Of a stretch of 64,000 nucleotides of DNA, positions 18,170-26,963 are shown piece after piece (within the stretch, counting starts at the first letter, position 1; every line of letters starts with the position of its first letter). The notes under the pieces were generated by a model that did not search any database, was not told the origin of the DNA, and saw only the letters and a list, made by a program, of their open reading frames with translations. Made by a program: the position numbers and the translations under genes. Source of the stretch: Roseivirga echinicomitans (GTDB lineage: Bacteria > Bacteroidota > Bacteroidia > Cytophagales > Cyclobacteriaceae); contig NZ_LRDB01000045.1 of NCBI RefSeq assembly GCF_001592935.1, positions 1-64,000 of the forward strand, read 5' to 3'.

Positions 18170-19510
18170 ATGAAGAAGCTGCTTTTCATTTCCCTCCTTT
18201 TCAGTAGTGCAATTCTTTCTGCCCAAGATTTTGACAAGCAAAAGTTAGACACTTACCTAAACTCGCTTCAGAAGAACAACAAAGCAAGCTTAGCTGTTGC
18301 TATTTCTAAATCCAACAAGCCCGTCTATGAAGGCTACTATGGTTTTCTCTCAGATAAGAATGAGAAGAAGATTGATTCAAACACCAAGTTCAGAATTGGC
18401 TCAATAACGAAAACCTTTACCGCAGTAATCGTTTTTCAATTGATAGAAGAAGGGAAACTGACTTTAGACACTAAAGTGAGCAGCTTTTTCCCAGACATCA
18501 AAAATGCTAACAAAATCACTATAGAACACCTTCTGAGTCACCAAAGTGGTATCTTCAACTTCACAGATGCTCCTTCATTCATGAACATAATGGTTCAAGA
18601 AAAGTCTAGAGAAGAGCTATTAGAAATCATCAAGGTCCAGACTTCAGACTTTGAACCGGGTACTCAAACTTCCTACTCCAATAGTGGCTATGTACTCTTG
18701 GGTTTAATCATTGAAAAAGTAACAGAAAAAAGCTATGAAGCCCATTTGAATGCAAGAATCATTGATAAGTTGGGACTAAAAAACACGGCTTATGGCGACA
18801 ACATTGAAACAGAGAAGAACGAAGCCTATTCCATGAATTTTCAGAATGGAAAGTGGACTGATTTTCCATTCAAATCGGATATGAGTATCCCCTTTTCAGC
18901 CGGAGCCATCGTTTCTACTCCCAATGATTTGAACGAATTTACCTATGCTCTATTCAACAATAAGCTTGTTTCGGCTAAATCATTAGCTAAAATGAAAGAA
19001 ATCAAAAATGGGTTGGGACATGGTTTGTTCTCCGTTCCTTTCTATAATAAAAGTGCCTTTGGCCACAATGGAAGAATCGACAATTTTGAAGCCAGTGCCT
19101 ACCATTTTGAAGCAGATGATGTTAGTATTTCTGTTTTGACCAACGGGCTCACCATTTCCTTCAATGATATTTTGGTCGGAGTGCTGAGCATCTACTATAA
19201 CAAGGATTTTGACCTCCCCAACTTTGATCAAAAACCCATCGAACTAAGCGCAGAAAGCTTAGAAAAGTACGCAGGCCTCTTTTCTTCCGATGTGTTACCT
19301 ATTCAAATGGTGATCAATGCCGAGGGTGGGAAAATAACCGCACAAGCTACAGGGCAAGGCGCCTTTCCGCTTACGCCTTACAGCAATGTAGAATTTAGAT
19401 TTGATCAAGCAGCAATAGTTATTGTTTTTGGAGGGACTCCAGATGCGGTAGATTATACTACATTCACACTCAAGCAAGGCGGTCAGCAATTCCCTTTTAA
19501 GAAACAGTAA
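18170..19510 (+). CDS. Secreted serine hydrolase (class C beta-lactamase-like)
   Basis: A penicillin-binding-protein-like hydrolase of the beta-lactamase/D-aminopeptidase superfamily (Pfam Beta-lactamase). I chose the start at 18170 because it gives a standard signal peptide (KKLLFISLLFSSAILSAQ), whereas the longer start lies inside a terminator. The catalytic SxxK is in RIGSITKTFTA, YxN in TSYSNSGYVL, and HNG in FGHNGRIDNF replaces the KTG motif. About 120 C-terminal residues form an extra beta domain. Substrate unknown; beta-lactam resistance cannot be inferred from this. Confidence 0.85.
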   Translation: MKKLLFISLLFSSAILSAQDFDKQKLDTYLNSLQKNNKASLAVAISKSNKPVYEGYYGFLSDKNEKKIDSNTKFRIGSITKTFTAVIVFQLIEEGKLTLDTKVSSFFPDIKNANKITIEHLLSHQSGIFNFTDAPSFMNIMVQEKSREELLEIIKVQTSDFEPGTQTSYSNSGYVLLGLIIEKVTEKSYEAHLNARIIDKLGLKNTAYGDNIETEKNEAYSMNFQNGKWTDFPFKSDMSIPFSAGAIVSTPNDLNEFTYALFNNKLVSAKSLAKMKEIKNGLGHGLFSVPFYNKSAFGHNGRIDNFEASAYHFEADDVSISVLTNGLTISFNDILVGVLSIYYNKDFDLPNFDQKPIELSAESLEKYAGLFSSDVLPIQMVINAEGGKITAQATGQGAFPLTPYSNVEFRFDQAAIVIVFGGTPDAVDYTTFTLKQGGQQFPFKKQ

Positions 19511-19614
19511 TGGCGCTTAGTACAAAGACTTCTTTTTTCATAGAATTATCCCAAAGCCTACTATCTTAGTGTCCGGTTGTTAATAATGGTAACTCGCCTG
19601 CAACGCTAGACTCA

Positions 19615-20624
19615 ATGATTTCTCTGTCAAGAATTCGGTTTTGTATTGTATCACTACTATTTTTAGGGATTATCGGCTATGCTGAGGCGCAAGAACAAGC
19701 TGTTGATTTTTTCCCAAAAGAGTTATCGAAAGATCTAATTACCCTGCCAACCGAAGGCAATCTACGCTCCTATACTATTCAAACACAGGAGTACGCAGAA
19801 AAAGCCACTCAAATTTCACTTTCCGAAGTCATTCAAGAATACCTATTGAACAACAACCGGATATATCAAGTGAATCTGAAAACGAGAAAGGCACCTTTGG
19901 TGAGCTATACTTTTGATTCGCTCTCCAGAATAACCGCCATTGAAGACTATACGGGCACAGCTCCTACTCCTTGGATTTTTCACGAGTACAATGACCATGA
20001 TCGAACCAAAACAGAGCTAAAACTAAGGACTGACTCTATTATCTACACTAAAATCGTTTTGACCTTTAACGAAAATGATTTACTCATCTCTAGAAAGGAG
20101 TTCTTTGGTGAATCTGACCTCAAAAGCGAAAAACGTTTCGCTTATAACGACCAGGGAGATGTCAAAACCGAAATATCAACGGGAAACCAAGAAGAAAGCA
20201 CCAGCAACTATGAGTACCAGTATGATAGCAAAGGAGCCAAACTGATGCGATAGAAATTCTCTACGAAAAACTAGAAAACAGAATTGAGCACCAATATTTC
20301 CCTGATTCTTCTGTGCAGATTCTCACCGAATATGGTTTTAATAAAAGGCCAAAATCTCAAAACCTGACCGTATTGCAAGACTCGATAAGGGTTGAAATTA
20401 AAGGGCATTATTCCAACATAGACACCACACAGTACAGGTCTAGCTTTAAGGAATTGTATGTAGGCGAAGATTTACTAGAATACGAAAGTCGAACCATCAA
20501 TGGCGTTTTTGTCAACCGTTTCAAGACTTTCTACGAATATGATGCACATGGCAACTGGATCAAGCGAATGACTTACGAAAACAACAAATTGATTAAAGTG
20601 GAAAACCGCTTGTTTAGATATTAA
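19615..20624 (+). pseudogene. Frameshifted gene for a secreted protein with YD-like repeats
   Basis: Two reading frames encode one apparent protein. 19615-20253 gives a signal peptide (CIVSLLFLGIIGYAEAQ) and a region with repeated FDSLSRITAI, YNDHDRTKTE and YNDQGDVKTE strands like those of YD/RHS-type repeats. It stops at 20251. The next frame (minus one) is open from 20229 and continues as DAIEILYEKLENRI...FYEYDAHGNWIKRM to 20624. The shift must lie between 20229 and 20250. Restored, the product would be about 336 residues. A one-base sequencing error is possible; there is no good slippery heptamer. Function unknown. Confidence 0.7.
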
Positions 20625-20750
20625 CCATATTAACAGAGCGAGTACTTAAGCTTGACTCGTCCTGAAAAAAGTCTACAGGTTTAACATTTAGTACTGTAAT
20701 AGATTTACAGTTGTTTGATTGTCCTGATCTAGGTTTACAATATCAGGTTT

Positions 20751-21062
20751 TTACTTGTAATGGTTCTTCCATACTTTCTTAGGTTTTAGGCTTTCTGCAT
20801 ATACCAGTTCTGGAGTTAACATGCCTAAACTCATGTGCGGCCTTTCTTCATTGTATAGTTTCACTATTTCTTTGAGCAAAGCTCTGGCTTCGGTGAGGTT
20901 ATCTACCTCATATTCATTTATTATAATGCCATTGACTCTCTCTGCTATTGCATTTTCGAGCGGGTCTACATGCTCTGTCATGCTTATGTTGATCTGGTTG
21001 TCGTGTAATAGCTTTACACAAATAATTGTAAGAATGAATAATAGGTATGAGACACTCACCAT
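20751..21062 (-). pseudogene. 3' remnant of an IS3-family transposase
   Basis: The C-terminal part of a DDE integrase-core transposase. ISMTEHVDPLENAIAERVNG and NEYEVDNLTEA...LYNEERPHMSLGMLTPELVY match the end of IS3/IS150-type OrfB, including its catalytic Glu region (LENAIAERVNG). The first 15 or so residues of this frame do not resemble a transposase, so similarity starts near 21020. The rest of the element is absent. Sequences around 20655-20757 (CCTGATCT...ATCAGG) may be the element's terminal region, but the ends cannot be fixed. Confidence 0.8.
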
Positions 21063-21192
21063 TTCTCAAACATCAATATAAATAATTAATTAAATTCAAT
21101 AACAATTAAATAAAAAAATCTATTAATACTAATAATTTAAATAAATCATATTTTTTTATTTAAATTACATATCATCAACAAAATTATTAATT

Positions 21193-21621
21193 ATGAAAAC
21201 CTTTATTTTAATAACTCTATTAGGACTAGGGATCATTCCCCTATCAGCTCCAAATTTACCCATTATTGATGAGTCTTACTCATGCTTGGGGTCAACTGAC
21301 GATTATACTTTGTCTCTTTATAGAGGCGGAGTTCAGTACAATGTATTTAGCGCACCTTATGGACAAGAGTATGACATTGTTGTTGATATGTCATCGTCTG
21401 CAGGTTGTGGTAATAACACAGCATACCGAATTGTAGGGTCTTATAATGTGAGCTTTTCCACTAGCGAAGTTTCATCTACATCATGTGGAGATGCTGTTTT
21501 TGAAGATATTCTGATTCTAGGCACAAACTGGTATGTCGATATTGCACCACTGCCGTTAGGAATTGGAGACATGTCTTATGCCTGTTTGGATGATCTTCAA
21601 CATATTGGCACCATATTCTAA
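21193..21621 (+). CDS. Small secreted protein of unknown function
   Basis: I do not recognise this 142-residue protein. It has an N-terminal signal sequence (KTFILITLLGLGIIPLSA). The mature part is rich in Ser, Tyr and Gly, with four Cys (SYSCLG, SSAGCGNN, STSCGDA, SYACLD), so two disulfides in a beta-rich extracellular domain are plausible. The DNA before it (21070-21192) is extremely AT-rich. It lies beside an IS remnant and ends with a strong terminator, consistent with an acquired gene. Confidence 0.6.
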   Translation: MKTFILITLLGLGIIPLSAPNLPIIDESYSCLGSTDDYTLSLYRGGVQYNVFSAPYGQEYDIVVDMSSSAGCGNNTAYRIVGSYNVSFSTSEVSSTSCGDAVFEDILILGTNWYVDIAPLPLGIGDMSYACLDDLQHIGTIF

Positions 21622-21634
21622 ATTATAAATATTT

Positions 21635-21671
21635 AATAAGGCAACATCTTATTAATATGTTGCCTTATTTT
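21635..21671 (+). terminator. Terminator of the secreted-protein gene
   Basis: A 13-bp perfect stem AATAAGGCAACAT/ATGTTGCCTTATT (21635-21647 and 21657-21669) with a 9-nt loop runs into TTT, 14 bases after the stop codon. Confidence 0.8.
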
Positions 21672-21774
21672 AATATAAAACAAAGAACATTACTTGATTA
21701 CGAAAGCATAAACAAACAAAACGGTTCTAAGTCAGAAGTAAACACCTATACTTCATAAATCATTATTACAAAAA

Positions 21775-21993
21775 GCGGACTCACTCTTTAGTATAGCTGA
21801 AAAGTTATGGCCTGACTATAGTTATGGGCATTACCAAAGATCATTGGTGAAATTTCAGCTTTACGAATACGTAAAAGCTTGGGAGGCTCTTGATAAAGCA
21901 AGAAGTTTGGGAGAAACTAATATTGAAGGTTATGTTCTAGAACGTTTCGAAGCTAAGCTCCCATACGCTGAATATTTGAAGAGCAAAAAATAA
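21775..21993 (+). pseudogene. Remnant of a TPR-like helical protein (C-terminus only)
   Basis: A 72-codon open stretch without any start codon, ending at TAA 21991. The reading (FSIAEKLWPDYSYGHYQRSL, LYEYVKAWEALDKARSLG, ERFEAKLPYAEYLKSKK) looks like the last two or three helices of a tetratricopeptide protein. The frame is closed by a stop just upstream (near 21740), so the rest of the gene has been lost. Confidence 0.5.
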
Positions 21994-22326
21994 GGCTAAC
22001 TTTCAGGTCGCCCCGATGGGGCTTAATGCGAGGTGTATATTTTTTTTGTGCTACAAAGAGGCCGCCCCGATGGTGCGACAAATAGAGTTCATTAAGCATA
22101 GCTAATCGTGTGCCATAGCACTACACCTCAATTGATAATAAAAGCACCAAAACAAATCCCCTAGGGATGGTATGTTTGTAATACACAAATACAGCTAATA
22201 ATACCAAGCTTCTTAGGTACGACCCATTGGATGATCATCTGTGACTGTATAAATAACCTTAAGCTCTAATATCACCTCTTACCTTAAAGTAATTCTTACT
22301 ATTTTTAGCTTTAAGCCAAAGCATCA
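21994..22326. other. Gene-free stretch with interspersed palindromic repeats
   Basis: No gene is seen here. It holds one copy of a GCCCC-type repeat (22005-22080) and a segment with CCCCTAGGGAT (about 22160), which resembles the short intergenic repeats common in this phylum. The promoter of the TMEM175-like gene should lie in the last 80 bases but shows no clear consensus. Confidence 0.5.
22005..22080. repeat. Interspersed GCCCC repeat, copy 1
   Basis: It contains CGCCCCGATGGGGCTTAATG, a spacer ending TGCTACAAAGAGGC, then CGCCCCGATGG. The same order of modules recurs at 34541-34610. Each module is a small GCCCC-N3-GGGGC-type hairpin. Confidence 0.65.
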
Positions 22327-22953
22327 ATGACCAGAACACCATTCGAAAGAGGCCGAATTATCAGTTTTATAGACGCAGTATTTTCTATCGCGATGACATT
22401 ACTGGTTTTAGAGGTGGCCATTCCCACTTATGAAGCCGTAGCCGAAAAAGGCACCTGGGGCATTCTGGCTGGTTTAATTCCAAATTTCATCGGTCTTTTG
22501 GTGAGCTTCTTAGTCACTGCGGTGTATTGGATTGCCCACCTGCGCATCATGAGTTATGTAGTGGACTTTGATAAGAAGCTCCTATGGCTCAATATTTTTC
22601 TACTGCTTTTCGTAGTGCTTATGCCCTTCTCTACTTCATTTTACGTGAATGGATTCGACCTTTTAGGGCCATTTGTTTTTTACAGCTCTAACCTAGCAGC
22701 CATTGGTCTCTTCAATTACCTAATCGTGCGTTATGTGGTGAAAAAAGAAATAGCCACACAAGGCATTGACCCAATTACCGGACAATGGGAAAGTTGGCGT
22801 GCCTTCAATTCCTTTGGGGTATGGGCAATTGCAGCCATTCTAGGTTTCTTCTTTCCGTGGGTAGCCCGGTTCTTCTTTATCGCCATTTTCATCTTTCAAG
22901 CGATCATCAATGCTCACTTTAAGAAGAAAATGAGTAAAACTGTTTCCTCATGA
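22327..22953 (+). CDS. TMEM175 (DUF1211) family membrane protein
   Basis: A 208-residue integral membrane protein with about six hydrophobic segments. The first helix carries the family motif in the form SFIDAVFSIAMTLLVLEV (family FSDAVFAIxMTLLVLxI, with Ile replacing Ser). Bacterial TMEM175 proteins are potassium-permeable channels; the role here is inferred from family. Its stop overlaps the ATG of the cyclase fusion (ATGA, 22950-22953), so the two are translationally coupled and possibly work together. Confidence 0.85.
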   Translation: MTRTPFERGRIISFIDAVFSIAMTLLVLEVAIPTYEAVAEKGTWGILAGLIPNFIGLLVSFLVTAVYWIAHLRIMSYVVDFDKKLLWLNIFLLLFVVLMPFSTSFYVNGFDLLGPFVFYSSNLAAIGLFNYLIVRYVVKKEIATQGIDPITGQWESWRAFNSFGVWAIAAILGFFFPWVARFFFIAIFIFQAIINAHFKKKMSKTVSS

Positions 22954-25283
22954 AAAGTCAAAAGAACCGCAGGTTGGCGGCCATTATGTTTACCGACATT
23001 GTGGGCTACACTGCCCTGATGCAGAAGGATGAAAAATCAGCTGCAACAGTAAGGGTGCGTCATCGTGAGGTTTTTCAAAGCAAACACCAAAAACATCATG
23101 GCGAAATCATCCAATACTTTGGTGATGGAACCTTAAGTGCTTTTCAAAGCGGTGTAGAAGCCGTTGAGTGCGCGATCGCCATACAAAGGATGTTGGGCGC
23201 AGAAGATGGCATCCCCCTTCGGATTGGGCTCCATATTGGCGACATCGTTTTTGATGGTATCGAAATATATGGTGATGGGGTCAATTTTGCTTCCAGAATT
23301 GAAAGCATGGGCGTTGCTGGAGCCATTCTGATTTCAGGACAGCTGAACGAAGAACTTAAAAATCACCTCCATATTTCAACCCTTTCCTTAGGCAGTTTCG
23401 AGCTTAAAAACATAGCCGAACCCGTTGAGGTATTTGCGGTAAACAATGAGGGCATCAAAACGCCCTCTCCTTCTGAGCTTAAAGGAAAGCAGAAAAAACA
23501 CTTGAAAACGATTGCCGTTTTGCCCTTTGCCAACTTCAGTAGCGACCCAGAAAACGAATACTTTACCGATGGAATGACTGAGGAGATTATCAATGCCTTG
23601 GCAAAGATCAAAGCCCTAAAAGTCACTTCCAGAACTTCCTCATTCTATTTCAAAAACAAGAACATCCCCATTTCACAAATCGGGAAAGAGTTGAATGTAG
23701 GTATCATTCTAGAAGGCAGTATTCGCTTATCAGGCAAGGCCATTCGAATTACCGCGCAGCTGATTGATGTAGCTGAGGATTATCACTTTTGGTCCGAAAC
23801 CTGGGATCGCCAGCTCGAAAATGTATTCGAAATTCAGGATGAAATAAGCCTTTTAATTGCGGACAAATTAAGAGAGCAATTCGGCCATTTCGAGATTCAA
23901 GAGCACTTGGTGGCCAAGCAAACCGAGAGCCTTGACGCTTACGAATACTCCCTCAAAGCCCGATTCCATTTCAATAAATGGAATCCAGAGGACATGCATA
24001 CGGCCATTTCGCTTTATGAAAAAGCCCTTGAGCTGGATGACAAACATGTAGAATCTTATTTAGGCTTAGCCGACTGCTATGGTTTTCTGGCCACCACAGG
24101 CTTTATGGATCATGCCGAAGCATGGCAAAAGGCTTCTCAACTCACCCATAAAGCGCATCACCTGAACGATCAACATGCTGGGGTGTATTATCAATTGGCC
24201 AATCTCGCATTTTTCACTGCTGTAAATTACAAAGAGGCGGTGAGACTAACGATCAAAGCATTAGAAATTCAACCCAATTATGTAGAAGCGCAGCAATTCA
24301 TGTCCTTTCTGTATTTAATTGCCGGAAAAAGAGATCGTGGATTTCTTCATCTAAATAAAGCGCTAGAAATAGACCCCCTTTCACAGGAGACACTCTTTTA
24401 CAAGGCTTATTATAATTATAAGACGGAGAATTATGAGCAGGCCATTGAGGTGCTAGATCGATGCCTTGAGCATAATCCAAAAAACATACCTGCAAGCACC
24501 GTCAAAAGCTATTGCCTCATCAAGCAAAACCGACTGGACGAAGCCATCAACTATTTCGACACCATTCCATCCGACATTGTAATTGAAGCCGATAAAATCG
24601 GAGTACAAGCCATCGCCTACGCGCTTAAAAATGATGCGATCAATAGCGAAAAGCTAAAAAATCGATTATTGGAATTTGCGCAGAACATTGAGAACTACCA
24701 TGCGCAATCCTATCTCTTTATGCTCTATGCCGCCACAGGAGAAAATGACAAAGCCTTTGAGTGGATCAGAGAAGCCATGGAAAATAATTCACCATTGCTC
24801 CACCTACATTTTGTAGATCCTTTGGTGAACTCAATCAAGACTGACCCACGATATCCGGAGTTTCAAAAGGTGATTTTTCAGGAAGTTCCCGAAGTTAAAA
24901 AAGTCAAAAACAAAAAGGCACTTCTAGATCAAGAGACGGCTCTTAATTACTCAAATCGACTGCTGAAATACATTGAAGAAGAAAAGCCATTTTTAGACCC
25001 AAATCTATCTTTAAGGACTCTGGCAGAACAAATAAAGATCAACCCGAACCAGCTTTCTTGGCTGCTTAATGAAAGTTTGAATAAGAATTTCAGCGAATTC
25101 ATCAATGGTTATCGGGTAAAACACTTCAAAGAAAAAGTAGCTGATGCAAATCAACGGCACCTTACCCTTTTGGCCTTGGCTTATGACAGCGGCTTCAACT
25201 CTAAAACAGTTTTCAACACCTTCTTTAAGAAAATCACTGGGCAGACCCCCAAGGAATACTGGAAAGAAGTAACCAAGAAATAG
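22950..25283 (+). CDS. Adenylate/guanylate cyclase - TolB-like - TPR - AraC fusion
   Basis: A 777-residue four-part protein. Residues 8-165 form a class III nucleotidyl cyclase with both metal aspartates (Asp16 in FTDIVGYT, Asp59 in FGDGTLSAF) and the transition-state pair Asn112/Arg116 in GVNFASRIESM, so it looks active. Residues about 185-325 resemble the TolB-like N-terminal domain seen in such cyclases (IAVLPFANFSSDPENEYFTD). TPR-type helical repeats run from about 330 to 640. The C-terminus (about 660-777) is an AraC helix-turn-helix domain (SLRTLAEQIKINPNQLSWLL; FNTFFKKITGQTPKEYW). No membrane segment is seen. Cyclase-TPR proteins are widespread; a DNA-binding end would let one chain make and perhaps respond to a signal. 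Confidence 0.88.
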   Translation: MKSQKNRRLAAIMFTDIVGYTALMQKDEKSAATVRVRHREVFQSKHQKHHGEIIQYFGDGTLSAFQSGVEAVECAIAIQRMLGAEDGIPLRIGLHIGDIVFDGIEIYGDGVNFASRIESMGVAGAILISGQLNEELKNHLHISTLSLGSFELKNIAEPVEVFAVNNEGIKTPSPSELKGKQKKHLKTIAVLPFANFSSDPENEYFTDGMTEEIINALAKIKALKVTSRTSSFYFKNKNIPISQIGKELNVGIILEGSIRLSGKAIRITAQLIDVAEDYHFWSETWDRQLENVFEIQDEISLLIADKLREQFGHFEIQEHLVAKQTESLDAYEYSLKARFHFNKWNPEDMHTAISLYEKALELDDKHVESYLGLADCYGFLATTGFMDHAEAWQKASQLTHKAHHLNDQHAGVYYQLANLAFFTAVNYKEAVRLTIKALEIQPNYVEAQQFMSFLYLIAGKRDRGFLHLNKALEIDPLSQETLFYKAYYNYKTENYEQAIEVLDRCLEHNPKNIPASTVKSYCLIKQNRLDEAINYFDTIPSDIVIEADKIGVQAIAYALKNDAINSEKLKNRLLEFAQNIENYHAQSYLFMLYAATGENDKAFEWIREAMENNSPLLHLHFVDPLVNSIKTDPRYPEFQKVIFQEVPEVKKVKNKKALLDQETALNYSNRLLKYIEEEKPFLDPNLSLRTLAEQIKINPNQLSWLLNESLNKNFSEFINGYRVKHFKEKVADANQRHLTLLALAYDSGFNSKTVFNTFFKKITGQTPKEYWKEVTKK

Positions 25284-25312
25284 GTTCGGATTTAGAAATC
25301 CGAACGATCAGG
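25284..25312 (+). terminator. Hairpin after the cyclase fusion
   Basis: GTTCGGATTT-AG-AAATCCGAAC is a perfect 10-bp inverted repeat just past the stop codon. There is no U-run, so termination would be weak or Rho-assisted. Confidence 0.4.
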
Positions 25313-25338
25313 CTTTGAATTATACCCAACTTTGATTC

Positions 25339-26313
25339 ATGAAAGCGATTGAATATCACACTTACGGATCACCTGAAGTTCTACAAATCGTAGAAAGAGA
25401 AATACCCACGCCAAAAGACAATGAAATTTTGGTGAAAGTATTTGCCACTACCGTTACAGCCACTGAAGCCACTTTTCGTCAAGGCAAGCCCTATTTTTCA
25501 AGGCTTTTTACGGGTTTGACAAAACCGAAAATCAAAACCTTGGGTGAAGAACTGGCGGGAGAGGTAATAAAAACGGGAAAAGCAGTAACCCTTTTTAAGA
25601 AAGGCGATCGGATTTTCGGGACTGCTGGCCCTACTTTTGGAGCCAATGCCGAATACATCACCCTACCAGAAGATGCGGTAATTGTGCCCTTGCCTTCTAA
25701 TTTGAATTATGAAGAATCAGCTTCGGCATGCGATGGTTTCTTAACCGCCCTACCCTTTCTTCGTGATACAGGAAAAATCAAGCAAGGCCAGAAAGTACTG
25801 ATTTATGGTGCTTCGGGCAGTGTCGGAAGTTCGGCCATTCAAGTAGCCAAATATTATGGCGCAGAAGTTACGGGAGTATGCAGCACCACCAACCTTGAGC
25901 TGGTCAGTTCATTGGGTGCCGACCATGTTATTGATTACAAAAACGAGGATTTCACGAAAAATGGCCAACAATATGACATCATTTTTGATGCCGTTGGCAA
26001 AACGACCTTCTCAAAGGCTAAAAACGCTCTCAAGAAAGAAGGTCGGTTTTTAGAGGCTGGCATTGGCCTGAATGTTTTTGGCCATGTGCTCATTACTGCG
26101 TTGTTCGGTAAAAAGAAAGCCCTGATTGCCGCCACAGGCTTACGTCCGCCAGTAGAAAGGACCAAAGACCTTCATCTACTCCGGTCACTTTTAGAAGAAG
26201 GCCGTATAAAACCTGTGATCGATAAGACATATTCCTTAAGTAAAATAGCCGAGGCGCATCGCTATGTAGACCAAGGGCATAAAAGAGGAAATGTAGTGAT
26301 AAGGGTAGTTTAA
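25339..26313 (+). CDS. NAD(P)-dependent zinc-free alcohol dehydrogenase/quinone oxidoreductase (MDR family)
   Basis: A 324-residue medium-chain dehydrogenase/reductase. It has a GroES-like N-terminal domain and a Rossmann domain with GASGSVGSSAIQVAKYYGAEV for nucleotide binding. The catalytic zinc Cys and His ligands are missing, as in quinone oxidoreductases. It ends in VDQGHKRGNVVIRV, typical of the family. The substrate is unknown. It is transcribed alone and converges with the LRR-like gene. Confidence 0.87.
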   Translation: MKAIEYHTYGSPEVLQIVEREIPTPKDNEILVKVFATTVTATEATFRQGKPYFSRLFTGLTKPKIKTLGEELAGEVIKTGKAVTLFKKGDRIFGTAGPTFGANAEYITLPEDAVIVPLPSNLNYEESASACDGFLTALPFLRDTGKIKQGQKVLIYGASGSVGSSAIQVAKYYGAEVTGVCSTTNLELVSSLGADHVIDYKNEDFTKNGQQYDIIFDAVGKTTFSKAKNALKKEGRFLEAGIGLNVFGHVLITALFGKKKALIAATGLRPPVERTKDLHLLRSLLEEGRIKPVIDKTYSLSKIAEAHRYVDQGHKRGNVVIRVV

Positions 26314-26328
26314 AAGAACAACCGAAAC

Positions 26329-26943
26329 TCAAAAAATAGGCGCTATTGGGTTTTCGAAAACATCTGTGGTAAAACTCGTATTGAGGTAAAAGCTACAGTC
26401 TGGCATTCGCTCTTTTAAAATGATGACCTTTTCAAGAATGCTTTCTTCATCATCTTCTGAATCTAAAAACACTTCTTTGAGACTCTGGTTGTCCAAACTG
26501 TCACATATATCGGATAAAGAGATTTCTGTTTTTGTGATGTTTAAGCTTTGTAAAGAGGTCATTTCATTGAAAAACGGAATACTTGCTTTAGTGATTTTAC
26601 TATGATTCCTTAGATAGAGAATTTCCAAGTCCTTGAGCTTAGCAATGTGCTTGACGCCCTCATCTGTAACTAGCGTATCTTTCAAATGAATCTCCAATAT
26701 GGATGAAACGCGTAAAGTGAAAAAATAGAGAAATTCATCATCGTTGTCGGAGTCGATTGATTTATAACCACTCCACTTTTGAGGAATGTCTTCCAATTTT
26801 TCAATTCGAAAATGGCGCTGCCAGAATTTCTTTTCTTCTTTTAGGAGGTTCATTTTAAATGATTTATCAACCTTCAAACGCTTTGATATTTTTTCTCTCA
26901 ATGATTTCGCCCTTGTTGGTGTTTTCACCGACAAGCCTATCAA
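26329..26943 (-). CDS. Leucine-rich-repeat-like protein of unknown function
   Basis: A 204-residue protein with short leucine-rich strands in its middle (ILEIHLKDTLVTDEGVKHI, LEILYLRNHSKIT, LQSLNITKTEIS, LKEVFLDSE), about 80-170, in the style of small cytoplasmic LRR proteins. The N-terminal 50 residues are strongly basic. No signal peptide. Partner and role are unknown. It lies 20 bases downstream of the GlxA-type regulator gene, in the same direction. Confidence 0.6.
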   Translation of the reverse strand: MIGLSVKTPTRAKSLREKISKRLKVDKSFKMNLLKEEKKFWQRHFRIEKLEDIPQKWSGYKSIDSDNDDEFLYFFTLRVSSILEIHLKDTLVTDEGVKHIAKLKDLEILYLRNHSKITKASIPFFNEMTSLQSLNITKTEISLSDICDSLDNQSLKEVFLDSEDDEESILEKVIILKERMPDCSFYLNTSFTTDVFENPIAPIF

Positions 26944-26963
26944 TATTCTTTTCCTATTAATGA

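Noticed and set aside
20229-20250. Programmed minus-one frameshift in the YD-like repeat gene
   Set aside because: No X-XXY-YYZ heptamer or downstream pseudoknot is seen; a mutation or sequencing error is simpler.
20625-21062. Complete insertion sequence
   Set aside because: Only the C-terminal part of the transposase is present, and no matching pair of inverted ends or target duplication could be set.
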